This document shows positions 6,808 to 12,105 of a DNA stretch of 12,105 nt, in pieces (the stretch's first letter is position 1; each line of letters starts with the position of its first letter). Under the pieces are notes generated by a model. That model saw only the letters and a program-made list of their open reading frames with translations. It did no database searches and was not told the DNA's origin. The stretch lies in the NCBI GenBank assembly GCA_043738385.1, contig JAYUGL010000218.1, positions 1-12,105 of the forward strand, in the 5' to 3' direction. Made by a program: the position numbers and the translations under genes. Source of the DNA: JANYCD01 sp043738385. GTDB lineage: Bacteria; Pseudomonadota; Gammaproteobacteria; Burkholderiales; Rhodocyclaceae.

Positions 6808-7715
6808 GCCTTATTCTTACCCAGCTTACCGACCGGTGGAAGTTGTCCCTTTGCTTCAATGGCGCCGGCTACCTTCGGCGGCGCCAGATAGTTCTGCCGG
6901 CTGACCACCGGCTTGCCCGACTTGGCCTCCAGTTCCTTGCGGGCATTGCCGGCGATGGACCCGCCTTCTTTCGCTGCCTTGCGGTTTGGGGTGAAGCCTC
7001 GAGCGTCTTTCCTGCGAGCGATTTCCGTGGTGCTGGCCTCGCCCAGCATGGTGAAGATCAGTTCCAGGTCGGTCATGTGGTCGCGCAGTTGGTTGCCGGT
7101 CTTTACCTTGTCCAATCCTTTGATCCGGCCGTGCACGCCAGGCGTCACGCCGAAGGTGGCGCGGGCGATTTCAGCGGTGAGAATGGCGTACTCCTTGCCT
7201 TCCTGCACACCGCGTTGTTTCCATTCGTCGGTCAATTCGCCGCGAACGGCAATTGAGCGTAGCCGCTTCTCAATCCACGCTTGGGGGTAGCCCTTGGCCT
7301 GATACAACTCGCGGGCGCGGGCGCTGGCGAGTTCCGGGTTTTCGATTTCCTTCACCCGTTCGTAACCCACCTGCGCCAGCCAGCGCTTGAAAGGCTCGGC
7401 ACGGGGTGAGGGAATGGACTGAATGATGCGGAACAAGCCTTCGGTGTTGGCGCAGTTGACTTGCTGCGCGCCGCCTCCGGTTTCGACTCGAAGGGGAGTG
7501 ACAAATTGTCCCCACCCTTTGGCCAACCCCTTGTCCCGCAAACGCATTTTCTTGATGTAGTCGGCGGGATTGCTGCTGTCGGTCAGAACCGTCACGACAT
7601 CGGCGACCGAGAACCACCATTCGTTTTCATGCCAGGTGCGCCGGATGGCACTCTCTTGAAAGGCGGCGATCCGGCTGGCTTGGGCGTTCGGCGGCACCAT
7701 GATTTTCTTGTTCAT
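6804..7715 (-). CDS. dinD: DinD-like DNA-damage-inducible / BRO-N domain protein
   Basis: A 303-residue protein with an N-terminal BRO-N domain (about 17-115): FQESAIRRTWHENEWWFSVADVV, shown by its key pattern IRR.W...WWFSV.DVV, then LTDSSNPADYIKKM and NTEGLFRIIQS. The C-terminal part contains FTMLGEASTTEIARRKDA and GGSIAGNARKELEAKSGKPVVS, which are typical of DinD. E. coli DinD is an SOS-induced protein reported to act on RecA filaments; BRO-N domains are also common in phage antirepressors. It is about 30 residues longer than E. coli DinD, mainly at the C-terminus. The start ATG 7715 has a strong AAAGGAG about 8 nt upstream and overlaps the preceding 60-residue frame as ATGA. Its own stop overlaps livM as ATGA. 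I saw no LexA-type CTGT-N8-ACAG box upstream. Confidence 0.88.
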   Translation of the reverse strand: MNKKIMVPPNAQASRIAAFQESAIRRTWHENEWWFSVADVVTVLTDSSNPADYIKKMRLRDKGLAKGWGQFVTPLRVETGGGAQQVNCANTEGLFRIIQSIPSPRAEPFKRWLAQVGYERVKEIENPELASARARELYQAKGYPQAWIEKRLRSIAVRGELTDEWKQRGVQEGKEYAILTAEIARATFGVTPGVHGRIKGLDKVKTGNQLRDHMTDLELIFTMLGEASTTEIARRKDARGFTPNRKAAKEGGSIAGNARKELEAKSGKPVVSRQNYLAPPKVAGAIEAKGQLPPVGKLGKNKA

Positions 7716-7894
7716 GCACCGTCTCCTTTGTATCCCTGCTCCGCCATGCCGCCTATTTCTATTTCACCGTTGGACAGGCCATTGCTAGAAATAGAAATCC
7801 CCTTAAACATCAGATCAATAATCCAACCATTGGATAGATTCCCTTCGACAGATCGGGGCATTCCTATTTCTAATCTTTGGTAATCACTAATCAT
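7712..7894 (-). CDS. Hypothetical 60-residue protein between the PIN gene and dinD
   Basis: I do not recognise this protein. Starting at ATG 7894, 1 nt after the PIN gene stop, it reads MISDYQRLEIGMPRSVEG and ends overlapping the dinD start as ATGA. It exactly fills the gap between its neighbours. The amino-acid sequence is internally repetitive: LSNG occurs twice (CTA TCC AAT GGT and CTG TCC AAC GGT, differing only at synonymous third positions), and EIGM and EIGGM occur near the two ends. An ISIS...SNGLSNG...EIEI stretch could form a beta-hairpin; at DNA level it is an 11-bp inverted repeat. Base composition is clearly lower in GC than its neighbours. A 12-residue longer start at 7930, inside the PIN gene, is possible. 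It could instead be a non-coding structured spacer that happens to be open. Confidence 0.42.
   Translation of the reverse strand: MISDYQRLEIGMPRSVEGNLSNGWIIDLMFKGISISSNGLSNGEIEIGGMAEQGYKGDGA
7755..7798. repeat. 11-bp perfect inverted repeat with 22-nt spacer
   Basis: ATTTCTATTTC (7755-7765) and GAAATAGAAAT (7788-7798) are perfectly complementary. A related copy of the arm, CCTATTTCTA, occurs near 7863-7872, and a smaller palindrome ATCCAA-CCA-TTGGAT lies just left of that. This is the densest repeat structure in the accessory block. It could be an RNA hairpin, a protein-binding site or a consequence of the repetitive peptide it encodes. Confidence 0.55.
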
Positions 7895-7895
7895 C

Positions 7896-8372
7896 TCAGC
7901 AAAGAAAATCAACGCTAATGCCCGCTTCAAGAAAGGCAGGATTGAACAGCTTCCATTTGGAATCTACCGCTTGCAAAATCGGAGGCTTGTTCAGATGAGC
8001 ATTGGCAACAGCCACAAACTTTCGGTCGGATGGGTCGAATCCGGCCAGGCCCGCCGAGTCGGGGAATTCTCCGTATTCCTGCGCATTTTCGTCAATAACT
8101 GTCAGAGCAACCTTGACGCAGCGTTCTGGATTGGCGTTATTCTGCAATAGCCATTTCAGAAACCGATCTCCAACGCCGGGTTGGCCGGATTCGGAAAGGT
8201 TTTGCCGGTACTCGCGAAGAATGCGCCATGCATCGTCTATGGCCACGCGGCCATCGTGGTGGATGCCCTCAAGACGCCGAACACACTCTCGCACACATTG
8301 TGGAGATGCCTCCGGATGCTTGCCATTTGCAACTACCGCGACATTGGTATCTATCACCCACAGCCCAGCCAT
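7896..8372 (-). CDS. PIN-domain nuclease-like protein
   Basis: A 158-residue protein with PIN-fold features. It starts MAGLWVIDTNVAVVAN, with Asp8 as the first acidic metal ligand. Later acidic residues at expected places are Glu54 (in WRILREY), Asp116 (in FDPSDRKFVAVA) and Asp137 (in LQAVDSKW). All four candidates are present, so an active Mg-dependent RNase or nuclease is plausible. It is longer than a typical VapC (about 130) and has no small antitoxin gene directly upstream. Instead it follows an AAA-type ATPase, 3 nt after that gene's stop, so the two are probably made together. This arrangement suggests an ATPase-controlled nuclease rather than a classical VapBC toxin. The target is unknown. 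The start ATG 8372 is preceded by AAGGGAG. Confidence 0.8.
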   Translation of the reverse strand: MAGLWVIDTNVAVVANGKHPEASPQCVRECVRRLEGIHHDGRVAIDDAWRILREYRQNLSESGQPGVGDRFLKWLLQNNANPERCVKVALTVIDENAQEYGEFPDSAGLAGFDPSDRKFVAVANAHLNKPPILQAVDSKWKLFNPAFLEAGISVDFLC

Positions 8373-8375
8373 CCC

Positions 8376-9752
8376 TCATTTACTCCCTTGTTGACGGCGC
8401 ATGGCGGCATCAACACGAGCGGCAATATCGGCCATGTCATCACCAAAAAAATCGGGTGGCCAATTTTCGATGCTGCCGAATAAATCAACCTTCAAAGGCT
8501 CGATGCGCGCGCCTTGCTCTGACGGGCTGCAAAAATAAATGGCCAAATCTTTCGGACTGATTTTTTCCTCCGCCACGCGAAGCAAAAGCCGGTTGAGAAA
8601 GTGCTCCGAGTGACTTTCCACGATGAGCTGCATATCGCGATTCTCTCCGTCTTCCCGCGCCTGAACGGCCTCGATGAACAGGTCGGCCAGATATCCCTGA
8701 ACCTGCGGGTGCAAATGGATTTCCGGTTGCTCAAGGATCAGCGTGGCGTGAGGCGGTGGGTAAAAACAAGCGGCCACCACCGGCAGCACTTGGGAGATGC
8801 CGAACCCGACATCGGTAAGATTGACTTCTGCGCCGCCTTTCGCGGTGACCACCCGCACCTCAAAATCCTTGCGGTTCTCCACGATGGGCCGCACCTTGAA
8901 GGAGTGAATCAATCCCATCTCCAGCAGCCAGCGTGCAATCAACGCTTCGAAGGGTTGATTCTTGCGTTTGTAGCCAGGGCTGATGGCACGCCCGCGTGCG
9001 GCCATGATGGCCTCGATCACCCGCTCACCGCGCCAGCCAACGTGGTCAGGTACCTCACCGGACCAGCCATAACTACGGCGCGGGTAGCCGCGTAACGGGC
9101 CGAGGTAATACAACCGTCCAAACAAGCGTTCTAGCTCAAGAGCGAAGTCAGCGGTGAACCCGGAGTTTTGATAATAGGCGACAGCTTCGTCCGGGAAACC
9201 ATAGAACTTGACCGGGCTGGGCAATGGCCATGGCTTGCCTTTATTCCGTACCAATTGGTAGGGTTTGGCAATCAATTCATACTTTGGCGCCTTGCCGTTT
9301 TCTTTCTGCTCAAGTCCTACATGCAATGCTTGATCCTCATCGCTACCGAGACGATATTCAAACCTCTCCGTTTGAAGGCGCTCATCCTTATAGCGAATCA
9401 AAGACGTAAAGTGAATCTGATTCGATGACACGGAATTTGCCGAATGGGGATCACGCACTATCAGAGGTTTGGCGGTCGTCCAGCCAAACTCAAATTCAAT
9501 GGGTGCAGCCGTGTCATGGCGGAACACCATGTCCTGGAATGTGCCCAGATCCACCACGGTCTTGTCATCGCCGGCATGCAACACTCGCTGCCGGTCCGGC
9601 GACTCTACGGTCTGTTTCAGTGCCAGCAGAAATTGCGTCAGACTGCTTTTGCCCGCGCTGTTGGCGCCGAAGAATACCGTAAGCGGCGCCAGCCGGATGT
9701 CGCCGGTATCGCGCCATGCCTTGAAATTCTGGATACGGAGGTGAGTGAACAC
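8376..9752 (-). CDS. AAA-type (ABC-like/OLD-like) ATPase with DUF3696-like C-terminus
   Basis: A 458-residue P-loop ATPase. Walker A GANSAGKSS is at 29-37, just after the family's opening LRIQNFKAW. An SMC/ABC-like signature region is at 311-321 (NLTDVGFGISQ), Walker B LILEQPEIHLHP at 338-349 and the His switch VESHSEHF at 378-385. The C-terminal end, with NWPPDFFGDD at 430-439, matches the DUF3696 style of ending. No TOPRIM nuclease domain is present, unlike OLD proteins, so a partner protein probably supplies any nuclease activity; the next gene, a PIN protein, fits. Similar ATPases occur in anti-phage systems, but I cannot match this set to a named one. The start is GTG 9752 with strong AAAGGAG 8 nt upstream, and the Shine-Dalgarno overlaps the stop of a 31-codon leader frame. 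The Walker A position and family-like N-terminus support this start. Confidence 0.87.
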   Translation of the reverse strand: MFTHLRIQNFKAWRDTGDIRLAPLTVFFGANSAGKSSLTQFLLALKQTVESPDRQRVLHAGDDKTVVDLGTFQDMVFRHDTAAPIEFEFGWTTAKPLIVRDPHSANSVSSNQIHFTSLIRYKDERLQTERFEYRLGSDEDQALHVGLEQKENGKAPKYELIAKPYQLVRNKGKPWPLPSPVKFYGFPDEAVAYYQNSGFTADFALELERLFGRLYYLGPLRGYPRRSYGWSGEVPDHVGWRGERVIEAIMAARGRAISPGYKRKNQPFEALIARWLLEMGLIHSFKVRPIVENRKDFEVRVVTAKGGAEVNLTDVGFGISQVLPVVAACFYPPPHATLILEQPEIHLHPQVQGYLADLFIEAVQAREDGENRDMQLIVESHSEHFLNRLLLRVAEEKISPKDLAIYFCSPSEQGARIEPLKVDLFGSIENWPPDFFGDDMADIAARVDAAMRRQQGSK

Positions 9753-9924
9753 GAGGTATCTCCTTTAGTTCCGATTTTCGATGATACGCACTACTTCCTG
9801 AGCATGCAGGATGAAGCGCAAGGCTCGGTTTTTAACATCAGAACGAATAATTTTGTCCATATTCCCTTACGCCACTTTCCTGAAACTACCCTGCATGCCA
9901 TCCACGTCCTCCCGCAGGTGGCCA
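9753..9924. other. Non-genic spacer between the broken antitoxin and the ATPase, with short reading frames
   Basis: About 170 bases hold no convincing full gene. On the minus strand, ATG 9925 overlaps the stop of the disrupted antitoxin (TGATG) and opens a short Cys/Trp-rich frame unlike a real protein. A second frame gives HLREDVDGMQGSFRKVA ending at a TAA, then the 31-codon frame listed separately. These may be the remains of a toxin or regulator that once followed the antitoxin. The ATPase promoter is expected here or further upstream, but no clear -35/-10 pair stands out. Confidence 0.35.
9765..9860 (-). CDS. Possible 31-residue leader peptide before the ATPase gene
   Basis: The frame begins MDKIIRSDVKNR at ATG 9860, preceded by AAGGGAAT. 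It ends at TAA 9765-9767, whose last bases lead straight into the ATPase Shine-Dalgarno (TAAAGGAG). It contains a stretch, ALRFILHAQEVVRII, that would make a short amphipathic helix. Its placement would couple ATPase translation to translation of the leader. I recognise no family. It may equally be a chance frame or the tail of a lost gene, because upstream sequence in the same frame (HLREDVDG...) is also open apart from one TAA. Confidence 0.3.
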   Translation of the reverse strand: MDKIIRSDVKNRALRFILHAQEVVRIIENRN

Positions 9925-10162
9925 TCAGTTGCGATTGACCTCCTCGAAGCTGCCGATCAGACGGGCATAGATCGGATTAGCGAAGATGGCATCGAGATCG
10001 ACGCGTCCATGCGAGGATATTGGCATCGGTAGTAGCATCAGCGTTGCCAGTCTCACGCCGTATTAACTGAACGATGAATTGCTCAAGGGTTTGTCCGTGC
10101 GATGTGGCAATGGCTTCGGTTTTTTGCAACAGGTCATCCGGCAGGTCAATGGTGATTTTCAT
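9925..10162 (-). pseudogene. Ribbon-helix-helix (VapB-like) antitoxin, frameshifted
   Basis: The intact N-terminus MKITIDLPDDLLQKTEAIAT, then SHGQTLEQFIVQLIRRE, is a typical RHH DNA-binding/dimerisation domain of VapB- or CopG-like antitoxins. In the starting frame the protein ends after 61 residues at 9977 with a poorly structured end (TRRSRCHLR). One base out of phase, from about 10008, the sequence continues with good coding character, VDLDAIFANPIYARLIGSFE, to TGA 9925-9927. The span of 238 nt is one base more than a multiple of three. Removing one base near 10007-10009 would give a 78-residue antitoxin with a normal C-terminal toxin-binding tail. It starts 13 nt after the vapC stop, so it is a third gene in that operon. 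Its own toxin is not seen nearby unless the PIN protein at 7896-8372 is the partner. The truncated product may still bind DNA. Confidence 0.6.
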
Positions 10163-10175
10163 TCTGCTATGTAAA

Positions 10176-10583
10176 TCAGCGCATCCAGTCTTCAATCTTG
10201 AGCCCGTCGATGCGCTTGAAATGGCGGGTGTTGTGCGTTACCAGCGTCAGGGCTACAGCCAACGCATGGGCGGCAATCTGCGTGTCCATATGGCCGATGG
10301 GTTTTCCGGCTTTTTTCTGCGCCGCTGCAAGATGGCCATACTGGTCTGCGGCAGCGGATGTCCATCCCAGCGTCGGCACTTCCTGCAAAAACATGTCAAT
10401 CAACCTGCGCCGGTGATCTTTGGTTTCCATCAGGGATTGTCCATAGCGCAATTCAGCCCGGGTAATCGCCGACAGCGCGACTTCTTTCTCACGCATCGCT
10501 GCTTTCATGCGCCCGTTAAGCGGCGCTGACGTCTGCCGCAGAAAATAACTGGCGATGTCGGTATCGACGAGATAGCGGATCAC
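10176..10583 (-). CDS. vapC: VapC toxin, PIN-domain ribonuclease
   Basis: A 135-residue toxin of a type II toxin-antitoxin system. VapC enzymes are Mg-dependent RNases, often cutting initiator tRNA or rRNA, and are neutralised by VapB. PIN acidic residues are visible at Asp7 (YLVDTDIAS), Glu44 (ITRAELRYG) and Asp100 (IGHMDTQIAAHA), followed by THNTRHF with Asn118 in the last position. Length and motifs are standard. The start GTG 10583 overlaps the vapB stop as GTGA, the usual coupling that ensures antitoxin is made first. The ending GLKIEDWMR is typical. An RHH antitoxin remnant follows 13 nt downstream. All catalytic residues are present, so the toxin is probably functional. Confidence 0.92.
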   Translation of the reverse strand: MIRYLVDTDIASYFLRQTSAPLNGRMKAAMREKEVALSAITRAELRYGQSLMETKDHRRRLIDMFLQEVPTLGWTSAAADQYGHLAAAQKKAGKPIGHMDTQIAAHALAVALTLVTHNTRHFKRIDGLKIEDWMR

Positions 10584-10846
10584 GCCTTCCAGTCCTTCAA
10601 CGGATTGTGCGGTTCTTCAGCAGGGTTGTTAAGCCGCTTGGCAAGAAAATCACGCGGCAATGGTTCCGCTTCGAGCAAGGCAAAGAAGGTGTCGAGCGAA
10701 TCTGGCGTCGGTTTGGGAATCAGCGTGATTTCACCCGTCGTTTCATTTTTGCTGATCCACACTTCATCGCTCTCTAAGCGAAAAGCTTTGGGCAAACGCA
10801 CGGCTTGGCTATGCCCTGTTTTGAAGATTTTTGCAGTAGCGAACAT
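10580..10846 (-). CDS. vapB: VapB antitoxin, AbrB/SpoVT type
   Basis: An 88-residue antitoxin. The N-terminal swapped-hairpin AbrB DNA-binding domain is recognisable in AKIFKTGHSQAVRLPKAFRL, followed by EVWISK. The C-terminal part (about 50-88, FFALLEAEPLPRDFLAKR...) is the acidic and aromatic segment that in VapB wraps around VapC. ATG 10846 has a GAGGT Shine-Dalgarno 6 nt upstream. A perfect 10-bp-arm palindrome lies 15 nt upstream of the start and is the likely autoregulatory operator. vapB and vapC overlap as GTGA. Confidence 0.92.
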   Translation of the reverse strand: MFATAKIFKTGHSQAVRLPKAFRLESDEVWISKNETTGEITLIPKPTPDSLDTFFALLEAEPLPRDFLAKRLNNPAEEPHNPLKDWKA

Positions 10847-10860
10847 GGCAGACCTCGTTT

Positions 10861-10884
10861 AGTAGATACGAAAACGTATCTACT
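10861..10884. promoter_or_regulatory. Palindromic operator of vapBC
   Basis: AGTAGATACG (10861-10870) and CGTATCTACT (10875-10884) are perfect inverted repeats with an AAAA spacer. The site lies just upstream of vapB and close to where the promoter must be. A TTGTCT that may serve as a weak -35 lies further upstream on the minus strand (about 10900), with the -10 falling inside the palindrome. VapB-VapC complexes repress their own operons by binding such palindromes, so this is the expected conditional-cooperativity operator. Confidence 0.75.
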
Positions 10885-10927
10885 TTATCACATCAGCGAG
10901 ACAAGGTTGAAGCGAATAAACCCTGCC

Positions 10928-11848
10928 CTATGCGCGCTCGGAAACCCGTTCGCCCATCAGCCCCGAGGGCCGAAACACCAGCACGGTAATCAGCACGAAG
11001 AAAGCGAACACGTCCTGATAATTGGAGCCGAACACGCCGCCGGTCAGGTCGCCGATGTAACCAGCACCCAGCGCTTCGATCACGCCGAGCAACACGCCGC
11101 CCAGCATCGCGCCGCCGAGGTTGCCGATGCCGCCCAGCACCGCCGCAGTGAACGCCTTCATGCCGAGCAGCGAACCCATGCTGTAGTGGGCAACACCATA
11201 GTTGGCGCTGACCAGGAAACCCGCCAGTGCCGCCAGCGCCGAGCCGATGACGAAGGTGAGCGAGATGATGCGGTTGGCATCCACCCCCATCAAGGCGGCG
11301 ATGCTCTGATTCTCGGACGTCGCGCGCATGGCGCGGCCGAGTCGGGTCTTGTTCACCAGCAGCAGCAGGCCGGCCATGGTCAGCGCCGCGGTGACCATGA
11401 TCAGGATTTGCAGCTCGTTGATTTGCGCACCGAAAATTTCATGCGCTGTACTGGGCAGCAGCTCGGGCACCGGATGGTAGTTGCGGCCCCAAATAATCAT
11501 CGCCAGTTGTTGCAGCACGATGGAGACGCCGATGGCGGTAATCAGCGGCGCCAGGCGCGGTGCGTTGCGCAACGGACGATAAGCGACACGCTCGATGATG
11601 AAGCCCAGCGCCATGCACACCAGCGCCGCCACCACCAATCCGATCAAGGCCACCAGCGGCCCCGGCAGCACGCCGACCAGCGGCTTGACCACGGCCAGCG
11701 CGGTCAGCGCGCCGATCATCACCACTTCGCCATGGGCGAAATTGATCAGGCCGAGGATGCCATAGACCATGGTGTAACCCAAAGCGACGAGCGCATAGAT
11801 ACTGCCCAACAGCAGGCCGTTCAGTATCTGTTGGAAAAAAATATCCAT
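10928..11848 (-). CDS. livH: Branched-chain amino-acid ABC transporter permease LivH
   Basis: A 306-residue inner-membrane permease. It has the LivH opening QQILNGLLLGSIYALVALGY followed by GLINFAHGEVVMIGA. The cytoplasmic coupling loop GRAMRATSENQSIAALMGVD lies at about 181-200, and AFTAAVLGGIGNLGGAMLGG is near the C-terminal third. It ends RPSGLMGERVSERA at TAG 10928-10930. It would form the translocation pore with LivM. The start ATG 11848 gives the family-typical N-terminus MDIFFQQ. Upstream, an 80-nt gap with a strong hairpin separates it from livK. Downstream, the usual livM is replaced by the vapBC operator and the accessory block. Confidence 0.95.
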   Translation of the reverse strand: MDIFFQQILNGLLLGSIYALVALGYTMVYGILGLINFAHGEVVMIGALTALAVVKPLVGVLPGPLVALIGLVVAALVCMALGFIIERVAYRPLRNAPRLAPLITAIGVSIVLQQLAMIIWGRNYHPVPELLPSTAHEIFGAQINELQILIMVTAALTMAGLLLLVNKTRLGRAMRATSENQSIAALMGVDANRIISLTFVIGSALAALAGFLVSANYGVAHYSMGSLLGMKAFTAAVLGGIGNLGGAMLGGVLLGVIEALGAGYIGDLTGGVFGSNYQDVFAFFVLITVLVFRPSGLMGERVSERA

Positions 11849-11872
11849 GGGTTACATTTAAACGGTGCATAC

Positions 11873-11901
11873 AACAACGGCGCCCTAGCGGCGCCGTTGT
11901 T
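11873..11901. terminator. 12-bp-stem hairpin between livK and livH
   Basis: AACAACGGCGCC (11873-11884) and GGCGCCGTTGTT (11890-11901) pair perfectly around a 5-nt loop. On the minus strand the stem begins 27 nt after the livK stop and is followed by GTATGC, with no uridine run beyond the stem, so full intrinsic termination is doubtful. It more likely works as an attenuator or as a barrier to 3' decay, giving more binding protein (LivK) than permease. On the plus strand it is followed by TTGC after a T-rich arm. Confidence 0.7.
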
Positions 11902-11927
11902 TTGCTTGCGGATACGCGAAGCGCAAC

Positions 11928-12105
11928 TTATTTCTTCGCTGCGTCCTTGGGTGCTTCCGCTTTTGTTTCGGACTTTACGTCAACGTTGGCATCGGCTTTG
12001 GCTTCAGGCTTGGCCTCTGCCGCAGGCGCTGTGCCCGGCGATACGGTCTCCAGTGCGTCCCACTTGCCGTCCTTCACCACGTAAATAGTGATCGGGCCAT
12101 TTTTC
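11928..12105 (-). CDS. livK: Branched-chain amino-acid ABC transporter periplasmic binding protein, C-terminal end
   Basis: Only the last 58 complete codons are inside the window; the gene continues to the right. The first part, KNGPITIYVVKDGKWDALET, is the standard C-terminal strand pair of Leu/Ile/Val-binding (LivJ/LivK) proteins, which usually stop a few residues after VVKDGK. A low-complexity tail follows, made almost only of Ala, Lys, Glu, Pro, Asp and Val (APAAEAKPEAKADANVDVKS and onward), ending KDAAKK at TAA 11928-11930. Such a tail should be unstructured in the periplasm. Its position directly upstream of livH fits the normal operon order, with the substrate-binding gene first. The assignment rests on the VVKDGKW strand and on the context. 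Confidence 0.85.
   Translation of the reverse strand, partial: KNGPITIYVVKDGKWDALETVSPGTAPAAEAKPEAKADANVDVKSETKAEAPKDAAKK

Larger units (their letters stand above)
6808..10927 (-). other. Accessory block inserted between livH and livM
   Basis: About 4.1 kb of genes unrelated to transport separates livH from livM, which are normally adjacent. Content, in transcription order: vapB, vapC, a frameshifted RHH antitoxin, a possible leader, the ATPase, the PIN protein, a 60-residue unknown and the dinD-like gene. All lie on the liv strand. No integrase, transposase, flanking direct repeat or terminal inverted repeat was found. The left junction is seamless (dinD/livM ATGA overlap), and the right junction is an 81-nt gap after the livH stop that carries the vapBC operator. 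The mode of entry is unknown; stepwise acquisition is possible, because the toxin-antitoxin part and the ATPase part are separated by degraded sequence. Confidence 0.65.

Noticed and set aside
10163..10195. Longer start for the RHH antitoxin (11 extra residues from 10195)
   Set aside because: It would overlap the vapC end, and RHH antitoxins of this kind begin directly with MKITID-like strands.
6808..10927. Integron, transposon or prophage origin of the accessory block
   Set aside because: No integrase, transposase, attachment-like direct repeats or terminal inverted repeats were seen at the block ends. DinD's BRO-N domain alone is not evidence of a prophage.
10805..12088. Long open plus-strand frame of 427 codons
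   Set aside because: It lies antisense to vapB, livH and livK, all strongly recognisable on the minus strand. Its product is His/Gln/Arg-rich low-complexity sequence typical of a shadow frame in GC-rich DNA.

Overview
The window reads as a piece of a betaproteobacterial chromosome. The basis is gene content and order, plus moderately GC-rich core genes with tightly overlapping starts and stops; no rRNA or other phylogenetic marker gene is present, so this placement is an inference. No tRNA, rRNA, CRISPR array, transposase or integrase was seen.

Region 1 (1-694) is visibly more AT-rich than the rest. It holds the 5' part of a VOC/glyoxalase-fold gene that runs off the left edge, and a small two-helix membrane-protein frame interrupted by one in-frame TGA. 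Region 2 (695-3137) is a minus-strand three-gene cluster with stops and starts touching: an atypical SDR/epimerase, a HemJ-type protoporphyrinogen oxidase and a THUMP-domain RNA methyltransferase of the RlmL type. Region 3 (3152-4168) is a plus-strand 2Fe-2S/FAD reductase, divergent from the SDR, with only 14 bp between the two start codons.

Region 4 (4188-12105) is a branched-chain amino-acid ABC transporter operon on the minus strand, transcribed right to left: livK (C-terminal end only), livH, then livM, livG and livF. livM/livG overlap as ATGA and livG/livF as TAATG. The operon is split between livH and livM by about 4.1 kb of accessory genes (6808-10927), all on the same strand. These are an AbrB-type VapB/PIN VapC toxin-antitoxin pair with a perfect palindromic operator, a frameshifted ribbon-helix-helix antitoxin, a 31-codon leader frame, and a compact cassette made of an AAA-type ATPase with a DUF3696-like tail, a PIN nuclease-like protein, a 60-residue unknown and a DinD/BRO-N protein. 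The dinD stop overlaps the livM start as ATGA, so the cassette is fused into the transporter operon at the translational level.

The most interesting content is this ATPase + PIN + small protein + DinD cassette. It has the build of a nucleic-acid-targeting defence or damage-response module and sits where loss or silencing would disturb livMGF. Other unusual items are a REP-like double hairpin that supplies the codons of a 41-residue tail on LivG, a low-complexity Lys/Ala/Glu/Pro tail on LivK, and a 12-bp-stem hairpin between livK and livH.
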